A program made the translations under genes and the position numbers. A stretch of 64,000 bases of DNA from Lithobates sylvaticus. Its lineage: Eukaryota; Chordata; Amphibia; Anura; Ranidae. The notes beneath the pieces are model-generated. The model did not search any database. It was not told where the DNA came from and was given only the letters and a program-made list of their open reading frames with translations. Below are positions 46,201 through 58,200 of the stretch, in pieces (positions within the stretch are counted from its first letter, which is position 1; every line of letters starts with the position of its first letter). The stretch is taken from NCBI GenBank assembly GCA_028564925.1, contig CM053033.1:80779468-80843467 (forward strand), given 5' to 3'.

Positions 46201-49200
46201 ACGGTCCCATTGGGGCACAAGATAATTTTTCAAATAATCCATTAAATCCCTAAATTTGATATTTCATGCATTTTAAATATGAGTCAAGCCCCCTTTATGT
46301 TAATGTTGTTTATAATATATATTTAACAGATCTCTAAAGTTAATATTTTAACAGAACCTTTCTATTTTGTAACAGTTTTGCAAACATTTGAAGCAGCATG
46401 TAAAACTCAATCATATAGCAGTTGCCTTTTCTTTATACATTCTTTATACATTCACTTCCATCGCCTGGTAAAGGCTGACCCTTTAGCGGTGAGCTGTGTG
46501 GAGATGGCCACTCTAGACACTACAGATATTAATTTAAAATGTCTGTACACCAATGAATTTAGCAATGCTGGGACATAACAACATTATTCTGGACATCGGC
46601 AGATTCAGCAAAAACAGGTTAATTTATCTAATTTTATTTCAGGGGAAGAAATATTTCTGCATGTCCTTCAGACCAGAAAGCCTCTTCTGGCTTGAAATAA
46701 CAAACTAGCATAGTATAACACAATAACTGCGCTTTAACTGCCTTTATTAGCCAGAGAACACCTCCACAGGTCCTGTTGAAACTATTGTCACTCTGACTTG
46801 ATTTGCCTGATGTCAGGGATAAGGACCTTAAACCCTTTCTTTCCTCAGGTAAAGTGCCCTAATTGGTCCCTGAGACTTTGTAATTGGAAAGGGGGAATGA
46901 TGGAATTAGGCAGTGATTAGCACTGCAAAAAAAAGGTTATCATGGCTGCCATTTTGTATTTATTTTAAAAATGGATAATACCTGATCTTGTTTGGTTATA
47001 GATTAAATATTTGACCAATTCAATTGCTTATGAAGAATTACACCTACCTGAACTTTTCTCCTTCCTCTCTGGTGAAGCAGATTTAAAGGACAACTTCTGA
47101 GAAACTGGACAGTTCGCTATTCCTTTGGCACACTCGAGTGCTGCAACAAACAATCATGATGCCATTTTGGATAATAGTTGCACAAAACAGGGTGCAGTGT
47201 AAGTGTTTACTCTACATTATAATGAATGTAATTTGACAATCAGGGGAGACAGAAAGACTGGCTACAGGCACACAGTGATTCTCCAATACACTGAACGATA
47301 TCTGTATATGACAACAAGCTCTTCCTAAGCTTTGGGGAATTTATAATTCCCCTTCAAATTACCTTACATGGCCATATTTTTGAAAGTAGTACAAACATCT
47401 AAACATCAGCTGCCATCAGAGTACATGTGGCAGTCCAAAAACTGCAAGTAGGAGCTTTAAAAAGAAAATGAGAATATGGAGAAAATGCAAAAACAATGGC
47501 CCTGAGCTAGGTTTTTATTCCCATTTTGCAGACCTAGGTAAAGCTGAAATGTAACTACAGACATAAGTAAGATTGAAATGTAATTCTAATCAAACAGCTG
47601 AATATACAGTTAGAGCACAGATATAGAAATTATTTTACCGGCCAAAAGATTTGTACAGACATGCACATCCTTTCGAGCCCCCATCCCCTTCCCCACCTGT
47701 GCTACATTGATACATACAAAAAGTGGTTTATTTACTATAACTAGAAAGTGCAAAATCTGGTGCAGCTCTTCATAGACACCAATCAGCTTCCAGTTTTATT
47801 GCCAAAGCTTAATTGAACAAGCTGAAGTTAGAAGCTGATTGGCTACCATACAGAGTTGCACCGGATTCTGCGTGCACCAGTTTTAGTAAATCTCTCCCAC
47901 AGAGTATGTAGGCAGGTTGCATTGTGTTTGGCTCTAGTAAGTTAGCGACTGGCCTAGGCCAGGGGAAAGGGTTAACTTGTTGAAGTTCAGTTCCTGGAGT
48001 TTTGGTCCTAGCTGTGCTATAAAAAGAGGAAGGCTGAGTTCCAGGGGCCGCCAAATCGTCCTAGCTGAACTGAATGGTTCTGTTCTGTCTGTGAAATGGG
48101 GGTTGCTGCTCAAGACACTGTGACTTTTGGGGACATCCAAGCCATGGACAATGCTATTATGGACTCTCGCCTTATAGAGGTATGCCTGGGCAGCCACACT
48201 ACTATAGTTAAAGTTAGGGGAAAGATGTTGTCCATATTGAACTGTATGCTGCAACCTGTTTAGTAAAGTTACATTCACCATTTTGAGCCTGGTCTGAAGT
48301 TATTTAAAGGGGTGCAAGTTTGTTTTGGTGTATCTAAAGAACCAGGGTCTGTAAAGCACTACAGGGTAGTGAAGTAACACCACTGAAATGGGTTAACTCA
48401 GCAAGACAAGGAAGAGGAGTGTAGTTGCTAAGAGTAAGTTCAAAACACCAAGCAACCAGTCGTACCTACTAAGGTGACAGGTCCTACGGTAGCGAGGGGG
48501 TTGATGTTCTGGCTCCTTCCATAGTGGTCAGTATCCAATAGCAACCAAATCCTAACCCATGTTACGAAAACCTCTGGTCTAGTCACCAGGTAAGGGGAGG
48601 AGTTAATACGCACGCATGAGGTCTGCACTATATGCTTGACGAGACCCTATTCTGTTACTTGGAGTGAGGTAACAGAGGTACGCTGAACTAGTGGAGTGGA
48701 TGTAAGCTCAGCACATCTCTTCTAATGCAATGTTTACTAAAGTTACAGTGTGTAGTGACATGGGACAACACACCTCACAGAGCAACTCTGTATTTTTATT
48801 ACTACAAACTGTGGAAGCTCATCTCTAAGATGGGGAACTGCCTTAATTTTGGATTCTTCACATGACCACAGTCTCCACCAGGACACGGTCATTGATGAGC
48901 ATGCTTCCCACAAAAGGTACACCCGTGTTCAGGGTGAAGGTGACCCCGCCCGCAAGTATGTATGATCAAAATAGTTTTACACCCTGTAATTTTGTATGCT
49001 CTGTGCCACTGCCTTGCTTCGCCTGTCTTGGGGATACTAGTGAACATCACAGTCTGGTGATACCTACCCAGATCTCTTTCCCTGCAGTGAAACCATCTGT
49101 CCCTTCCCTCACACTCAAAATCCTACAGAGCCATTACTGCCACTGCAAGCCTAAATTTAAGTGCTTTACGACTAGTCATAAATACAGTTGTGTTCATAAC

Positions 49201-52200
49201 ACTGGCAGAATTTATGATTTATTGGCCATTTTTCAGCGAATATGGATGATAACACAAAAACTTTTCTTTCACTCATGGTTACTGTGGGGATACCCGCGAT
49301 CATCTCACGGAGAGGAAGAAGGGGAAATGCTGTTGTAAACAAGCATTTCCCTTTCTTGTTAAAAAAAAAAAACAAGCATTTCCGCATTCTTCCTAGTAAC
49401 AGGACACTGATCACAGCTCCCTGTGATCAGGCACAGTGATCAGTGTCGTGTCATACGTAGCCCAGCCCCTCCACAGTTAGAATCACTCCCTAGGACACAC
49501 TTAACCCCTGCACCGCCCACTAGTGGTTAACCCCTTGACTGCTAGTCACATTTACACAGTAATCAGTGCATTTTTAATCTCACTGATCGCTGTATAAATG
49601 TGAATGGTCCAAAAATAGCACCAAAAGTGTCCGATCTGTCCGCCATAATGTCGCAGTCGCAATAAAAATCGCAGATCACCACCATTACTAGTAAAAAAAA
49701 TAATAATAAAAATGCCATAAACCTTTCCCTTATTTTGTAGACGCTATAACTTTTGCGCAAACCAATCAATAAACGCTTATTGCAATTTTTTACCAAAAAT
49801 ATGTAGAAGAATATGTATTGGCCTAAACTGAGGAAAGAAACATTTTTTTATATATTTTTGGGGGATATTTATTATAGCAAAAAGTTAAAAATATTGTGTT
49901 TTTTTCAAAATTTTTTTTTTTATAGCGCAAAAAATTAAAACCGCAGAGGTGATCAAATACCACCAAAAGAAATCTCTATTTGTGGAGAAAAAAGGACGGC
50001 AATTTTATTTGGGAGCCACGTAGAATGACTGCGTAATTGTCAGGTAAAGCTCAGTGCTGAATTGCAAAAAACGCTCTGGTCTTTGTGCAGCCAAATGGTC
50101 CGGGCTGAAGTGGTTAAATCATAATGAAAACAGAAACTACCTAAATTACCCTGATCAAAAGTTTACATACCCCAGTTCTTATTACCGTGTATTGCCCCCT
50201 TTAACATCAATGACAGCTTGAAGTCTTTTATGGTATTTGTGGATGATGCTCTTTATCTTCTCAGATGGTAAAGCTGCCCATTCCTCTTGGCACAAAGCCT
50301 CCAGTTCCTGTAAATTCTTGGGCTGTCTTGCATGAACTGCACGTTTGAGATCTCCCCAGAGTGGCTCAATGATATTGAAGTCAGGAGACTGAGATGGCCA
50401 CTCCAGAACCTTCACTTTATTCTGCTGTAGCTAATAAACGGTCGACTTGGCTTTTGTGTTTTGGATCGTTGTCATGTTGGAATGTCCAAGTACGTCCCAT
50501 GCACAACTTCCTGGCTGATGAATGCAAATGTTCCTCCAGTATTTTTTGATAACATACTGCATTCATCTTGCCATCAATTTTGACCAAATTTCCTGTGCCT
50601 TTGTAGCTCACACATCCCCAAAACATCAGCGATCCACCTCCGTGTTTCACAGTAGGAATGGTGTACCTTTTATCAGAGGCCTTGTTGACTCCTCTCCAAA
50701 TGAAGCATTTATGGTTGTGGCCAAAAAGCTACATTTTGGTCTCATCACTCCAAATGACTTGTCAGAAGGTGTGAGGCTTGTCTCTGTGCTGTTTGGCGTA
50801 TTGTAAGCGGGATACTTTGTGGCATTTGTGTAGTAATGGCTTTCTTTTGGTGACTCGACCATGCAGCCCATCTTTCTTTAAGTGCCTCCTTATTGTGCAT
50901 CTTGAAACAGCCACAGCACATCTTTTCAAAGAGTCCTGTATTTCACCCGAAGTTATTTGTGGGTTTTTCTTTGCATCCCGAACAATTTTCCTGGCAGTTG
51001 TGGCTGAAACTTTAGTTGGTCAATCTGGCCATGGTTTGGTTTCAACAGAACCTCTAATTTTCCACTTCTTGATTCGAGTTTGAACACTGCTGATTGGCAT
51101 TCTCAATTCCTTGGATATCTTTTTATATCCCTATCCTGTTTTATACAGTTCGACTACCTTTTCCCGCAGATCCTTTGACAATTCTTCTGCTTTCCCCATG
51201 AATCCAGAAACGTCAGTGCAGCACTGAATGAAAGATGCCAGGTTCTGTCAGGAGTCCAGAAACTCATTGACCTTTTATACACACACACTAATTACAAGCA
51301 GACAGATCACAGATGAGGATGGTTACCTTTAATAGCCATTCAAACCCCTTTGTGTCAACTTGTGTGCATGTTATCAGGCCAAAATCTCCAGGGTATGTAA
51401 ACTTTTGATCAGGGTCATTTGGGTAGTTTCTGTTTTCATTATGATTTAAAAAGAGTAAATACAGTTGATTGATAATAAATGGCTTCAGCCAAACACTAAC
51501 CATGAGTGAAATAAAAGTTTTTGTAATATTCATATTCTCTGTAAAATGGCCAAGAAATCATAAATTCGTAGTTTAAATTGTATATAAACTTATGAGCACA
51601 ACTGTACATACAGTATTTCAGGTGCTAGATTGAGGGGATAATTTGTAACTATTGCATGGTTTTGTTAGGAATACATAAATACATAAATAAATAATTGCTC
51701 TTAAAGCCCAAATTCCAGCCCAGTTCCAATACACTAGAACTGGGAAAGAGAAAACCTCTGTCAGGTTTATATTGCTGCCTGTGCCCCTCCCCCCAGCCAT
51801 ATCTTGTCCCAATGTGACTAATACAGGAAGTGAGGGGAAATATCTCCAACGGGGACAGCATTAAAAATGTAACAGCAACCCTATAAAGCTATGCCCTCCA
51901 TCCTTCAATAATTTAACAGATTTGGCTAACTGAGTAACTTCTAAGTCAACCTGTCCGAAGCATAAATCATCAGGGTTTCCCTTCCTGACTCGACCATTTA
52001 GCTCCTTAAAAAATTTCCAGCTTTGGCTTTACTCCATGTCCCTGAAATATCTGGGGATCCATATCCTGTCAGATCTTTCCAGTCTTTTTTCCCTCAATAT
52101 CGAACACCTCTTTTGAAGGCAAGAGAAGGCAAATTTCTTAAATACTTTCTTCAGCTCTGTGTATACAAAGGAGCATGGGGGGAGCTCATGTCCATAATGG

Positions 52201-55200
52201 GGGTGGTAGTGACACAGCCCCAAAGTATCCACATTTTCTCAAAAGTGATATGGTCCAGAAATATTTTGACAGACTAAGGTGGATAAAGCACCTGGACCAG
52301 ATGTCATCAACCCACGGATCCTAAAAGAATTGAGCTCTGTCATTTCAAGGTCATTGTTTGTAATATTTAGAGACTCGTTAATGACTGGAATGGTACCACT
52401 GGATTGGCACAGGGCCAATGTGGTGCCCAGATTTAAAAAGGAATCAAAGTCTTTACCAAGTAACTATAGACCTGTTAGTTTAACTTCTATAGTCGGGAAG
52501 ATACTAGAGAGTTTAATAAAAGACCACATAGACAAGTTTTTGCTGGAAAAAAAATATTTTAAGCAACAGACAGCATGGATTCATGAAAGACAGAAGTTGT
52601 TGATTTCTTTTTATGAGGAGGTAAGTAAAACCTAGGACAGAGGGGTGGCTGTGGACATGGTATACCTGGATTTTGCAAAAGCGTTTGACACAGTTCCCCA
52701 CACACGGCTCAGGTGTAAGGTAAAGTCTACAGGCTTGGAAAGATCAATTTGTAAATGGCTAAAAAACTAGCTAAACTACAGAATTCAGAGAATAGTGGTT
52801 AACCACTTTCAGACCGGACCAATTTGCAGCCAAAGGACCAGGCCCCTTTTTGCGATTCGGCACTGCATCGCTTTAACTGACAATTGCGCGGTCGTGCGAC
52901 GTGGCTCCCAAACAAAATTGCCGTCCTTTTTTTCCTACAAATAGAGCTTTCTTTTGGTGGTATTTGATCGCCCCTGCAGTTTTTATTTTTTGCGCTATAA
53001 ACAAAAATAGAGCGACAATTTTGAAAAAAATGCAATATTTTTTGCTTTTTGCTATAATAAATATCCCCAAAAAATATATAAAAAAACAATATTTTTCCTC
53101 AGTTTAGGCCGGTACGTATTCTTCTACATATTTTTGGTAAAAAAAATCGCAATTAGCGATTATTGATTGGTTTGCGCAAAAGTTATAGCGTTTACAAAAT
53201 AGGGGATAGTTTTATAGCATTTTTATTAATATTTTTTTTTTTACTAGCAATGGCGGCGATCAGCGATTTTTATTGTGACTGCGACATTATGGCGGACACA
53301 TCGGACATTTTTGACACATTTTTGGGACCATTGTCATTTATACAGCAATCAATGCTATTTAAATGCATTGATTCCTGTATAAATGACACTGGCAGTGAAT
53401 GGGTTAACCACAAGGGGGCAGTGTAGGGGTTAAGTATGCCTAGGGGTGTGTTTCTTTCTGTGGTGGGGCATGGCTGTCAGCTAGTGAATGCTGATCTCTG
53501 CTCCAATCACAGGGAGCAGAGATCAGCGTCACTAGTTGCTAGGCAGAACGGGGAGATGCTGTTTATTTCCGCATCTCCCCGTTCAGCCTTCCCGTGAGAC
53601 GATCGCGGGTGTCCCCGCGGCGATCGAGTCCGCGGGACCCGCGGTCGGCCTCACGGGGGTCCCGACCGGCGCAGGAGCGAGCCGCTCCCGGCGCGCTCCC
53701 GATGGCACGGACGGCAGTAAGGAGGGACTTATATATACGCCCTCCTGCCTGTCCGTGCCATTCTGCCGACGTATATCATCGTGCGCCGGTCGGGAACTGG
53801 TTAATGACTCTTAATCTGAATGGTCTAAGGTTATCAGTGGTATACCCCAATTCAGTGCTGGGACCCTTACTTTTTAATATCCTTATAAATGATATAGGGT
53901 CTGGGATTAAAAGTAAAATTTTGGTCTTTGGAGATGACATTAAGAGCCCTTTCACACTGCTAGCGCGGGCGAGTCAGCGGTAAAGTGCTGCAGTGCTGCC
54001 CATTGATTTCAATGGCAGGTGCAGTTTAAGAGTGGTGCATACAACGCGCCCGCACCGCCCCAAAGACGCTGCTTGAAGGACTTTTTTTGCGGTCCTGCAA
54101 GCTCACCGCCCCAGTGTGAAAGCACTCAGGCTTTTACACTCGGGAGGCTTGAGAGGCGCTTTTCAGGGGCTATTTTTAGCACTAAAACTACTGAAAAGCA
54201 CCTACAGTGTGAAAGGGGTCTAAGCAATGCAGTAGAATAACATCCTTATTACAGGATGTCTCCAATTTACAAGCTGACTTCAATGCACTGTCTAATTGGG
54301 AAACTAAGTGGTAAATGAGGTTTAATGATGATAAATGTAAAGGTATGCACTTGGGGGCTAAGAATATGCATGCATCATACATACTAGGGGAATCAATGGT
54401 GGAGAAGGATCTGGGGTTTTTGGTAGATCATAAGCTCAATAATAGCATGCAATGCCAAGCTGTGGTTTCCAAAGCGAGCAAAGTCCTTTCTTGTATTAAG
54501 AGGGTATGGACTCCAGAGAGAGAGAGATATCATTTTGCCCCTGTACAAATCATTAGTAAGACCTCATCTGGAATATGCAGTTCAGTTTTGTGCACCAGTT
54601 CTCAAAAAGGATATCGGGGAACTGGAGAAAGTGCACAGAAGGGCAACCGAACTATTAAGAGGCATGGAGGAGCTCAGCTATGAGGAAAGATTAGCAAATT
54701 GGAGCATGCTTTGCTGGGGTTTTTTGCCTTCCTCTGGATTAACTGTGGGTGAAGGATTGTGTAAATGGGATTGTATTTTTTTTTTGGCTGGACTAGATGG
54801 ACTTGTGTCTTTTTTCAACCTGACTAACTATATAACTATGCACAGGTGCACCAGATTCTGTGTGCACTAGTTTTAGCAACTCTCCCCTTCACCATTTCTA
54901 CCTGTCTCTTCCTAATGTTTGCTGGAGGTGTCAAGGGGAAGGTTTACTAAAACTGGTGCACACATAATCTGGTGCAGCTGTGTATAGTAACCAATGAGCT
55001 TCTAGTTGTTGGTCTTATCATCTCTCCACAAATTCTGGTCCATACTAACTCCCTCCACTGTGCATTTATCTACAAATGTTTTTGGATTCTATGTTGATGT
55101 TCTTGTACAATTGTATATTTCCGATATGTTTTCCTATGTTACCAAAACTCAATAAAATGAGATTGAACTAAAAATGTAACAGAAGTTCTGACTATTATTT

Positions 55201-58200
55201 TTACCTCATCAGCACTCATTTGGTATTCCACATGTTTCTACCCAACTGCATATGTTCTTACAGGGTGTCCTACTAACCTTGTAAATGGTTTGTTCTTTGT
55301 GCCTTGTGGTCCATTTTCTTCATATTTTCCTTTTTTCCAGTGACAGCAGACTCATCAGGATACATTTCTTGGTTGAAAGCACTGAACCCTTTCAGATCAA
55401 AATATGGTTAACTTGCTGAAATTGTTCTATAAGCTTGTGATAAGCACAGCCAAATTATTATTAAACTTGTTCCAAAAAAATATTTTACAGGAAGATATAT
55501 GGAACCTCAGTGAAGATTCTCTTCCCTGACTGTTTATACAAAAGTTAGCCTAGATTTGATCAGAGCTGTACTCCTTTAAACCCATGCCACTTAGAGAAAA
55601 AAAAAGATTCTCAAATTTTCAACAATAAATGCAGATATGCCATTACATGAAACAGACAGTATGTAATCTGTATACAATACTTTTTATTGTGAAAAATTGC
55701 ATTAAACATATTGTCAGCTATTTATTCTAACAAGTATTATTCTTTCAGAAAATACAGTCACTTTAAAGGTCATCTACCTTCAAAACTTATAAAAAAAAAT
55801 ATTTGTAATTGGGATTTCTGAGGCACAACATACTACAAATAAAATATACCAAAATATTTATTCATATACATTAAAAAGAAATTTACAGATATTTCCATAA
55901 AAGCAATCACAAAAATTCTGGGTATTGAATTCACAGATTGGTGAAGCGACTATCAACCATGTTATCCTTTGTACGATGTTATAGCTCAATGCATTTCTTG
56001 GACTTGGTCCACTTCTTCAGGAGCCAACGGATCTTTTAATTTTAAATCTCCTAAATAGAAAGGATTAGCGCCTTTGTCAGGTTTTTATTGACATTTCTGT
56101 CCTTACAGGGCAGATTTTCAATAACTTCCCATCAGGATGACAACTGATAGGAAATCTTTTAAACACAGACAAAAACAGTAGTAAAGTTAAAGCTTCTGAG
56201 AATTTCTGTCTGTAAGTGAGGGAAAATCTCCCCTACAGGGTAACAGAAAAAAAGCCCAAGAGAAAAATGGTTTTAGATATGCTTTAATATACTCATAACA
56301 TATTTCCTCTTTTCATAACTGCATTATCAAGCACACATCAATAAAGCAGTTTTAAAACTACAGTAAAGCAATATGTACTTTCACTTGATAGGGGTATTTT
56401 CATCACAGGGTCTATAGTGTCTTATATATGAACTATTTAAACCCATCTATATCTGCAAAGTGCATAAATGCAATTTGTGAAGACAGAAATCCTGATCTGT
56501 ATTCTTGTTCTGGCTCAGTGACCAAAAAAATGTTAAAACCATTGGACCAGCATTGCATGCGTGCCATTAACATTTTTAGAGGTGGGTTAGCAACAGCAGT
56601 CTATGTTTCTTACAGCACAGGCTCTCTTTAAATTATTGCTGTATTTTCCTCTATTTTTTCTTCTCAGTTCATCAAGAGTACACCACAGAATGACAAATGC
56701 ACTTTTGGCATGTGCTGCTTCCAAGAAATTGAAATATATGCCACTCAAATATTTTCATATCTAAATGAAGACTCAAAACATAGATCTACCACTACTGACA
56801 ATTAGAAGGATGAAGTGTCCATAGGAGTAAATTAAACTGCCACACTGTCAGGATTTGTCAAAGAGAAACAAGAGGACAAGCTTACCTTTGTAAACAGGCG
56901 GTGGTGGCCCGAATGTCACCTTGCGAATTTTCTGCGTGTTCATTACTTTGCGAGCCAACTCTGGGTTTTGGCGAGATTTTAAGTTCTTCTTCACTGCTTC
57001 CTGACGCCTTTTTTGCTCTCTAATCCTTTCTTTTAGCCTCTCCAGTTTGCTGCTAGGAGATCTACTTTTTAAGGTCTCTAGCTTCTGAGTGTAAAGGTAA
57101 TTTTTTGGAGAGAGTACAGGTGTAATAGCAACTAGGGAAGAGTAATGTGAAATATCTTCTTGAACATGCTGAACAGAAAGAGGACTGGTCATTGAGTAAG
57201 GGTTCATCACTTGCACTGCATCGTCTGCATTTGGAACTTGAAGATACGATTCTGCAGTCACCAGAACTTCGTTCCCACATTCATCTGCAAAATATCTTTC
57301 CTCAGTGGTTTTGCTACCACTGATATTGTCAAAGGTTTGCATTTCTAATGTGTTCTGGGGATAACTGCTCAAGTGGTATTTTTCTGTACTGCCATGTAGG
57401 TTATGACCAGCTAAATAGGGTTCAGGTTGGTCTAGAGACTGCATCAATGAATTCCTATTGGATGAAACAATCGGGGGATTCAAGGTGGACATTAGCTCGC
57501 CACTGTGTCCATCTGGTTCTTTTCTATAAGCAAAAGATATGATAAATTTAGAAGAGTCGCCATGAAAGCTGAGGTTTTGGATACAGTTCATTTGGCAGGT
57601 GTGTTCACAAGGTTGAATATTAAAGTGAATGTGTTTTTAGTTTTTGCTTGTGGGATAAATGGACAGGAAGGGCTCATTGAGAATTGCAGCCAGCAGGATG
57701 TAAAAGCAGGCGGCTGAATGCAAAAATTAAATCCCATGTCGCATTTGGCGGGCAAGACCATCACTGAATGTAACCCTTTAAAGTTAATGGAGCCATGCTG
57801 AAACCGCAGTGCAATGCGCAGTTGCAGTGCGGTGGTTTCAGGGTAAGGCCCCGTTCACATCTGAGTATTTTGAAGCTCAAAGCTTGAAACATCTTACGAA
57901 ACAAAACCGCATGTAATTAAATAGTGGCCAATCACATATGAGCACTCAAGGGCCTGTCGCCCCAACCCCTAGTACATTTTAATCGGCCAAAGGAAAATGG
58001 CCCGAAACTTGATTACATATGTAAAATGCTTCCAATACGCTTCTAAAATGCTGGTAAACTCCCGCGACAATGCTCAAATAAAACACCGGAAAATCATTCT
58101 ACTCAGGTGATGCAGAGGTGAAATATTTCCACCAACCCACCTGTCCACCGCGGATTATTGTTCAGTGGAGCAGTCTGGGCTACCATATGTGAGAACTAGT

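Larger units (their letters stand above)
52118..54840 (+). mobile_element. CR1/L2-type LINE (L2-B), broken
   Basis: The translated plus strand gives the RT order of this family: KANFLNTFFSSVYTKE, DKAPGPDVINPRILKELSS, NYRPVSLTSIVGKILESLIK, GVAVDMVYLDFAKAFDTVPH. After an inserted TTAA element come SVLGPLLFNILINDI and FGDD, where FADD is usual. Then come WETKWMRFNDDKCKGMHLGA with a stop inside it, SLVRPHLEYAVQFCAPVLKK, RRATELLRGMEELSYEERL, and the tail LDGLVSFFNLTNYI. Several frame changes and stops make it dead. A TWA MITE (53944-54220) is also inside. Confidence 0.85.
51876..55168 (+). mobile_element. 5'-truncated L1-clade LINE (L1-C) holding a CR1/L2
   Basis: A 14-bp duplication, TAAAAATGTAACAG, flanks it (51862-51875, 55169-55182). 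The left part encodes LKYLGIHILSDLSSLFSLN (after RT) and the right part LPNVCWRCQGEG (C-terminal knuckle), followed by a 3' UTR ending ACTCAATAAAATGAG. The middle is a CR1/L2 LINE (52118-54840). About 1 kb of L1 coding sequence between the two parts is missing. Confidence 0.78.

Noticed and set aside
47940-48300. LTR-like stretch with TATAAAAAGAGG and a TAAAGTTACA end
   Set aside because: No second copy, no TG...CA ends or primer-binding site, and no retroelement protein nearby.
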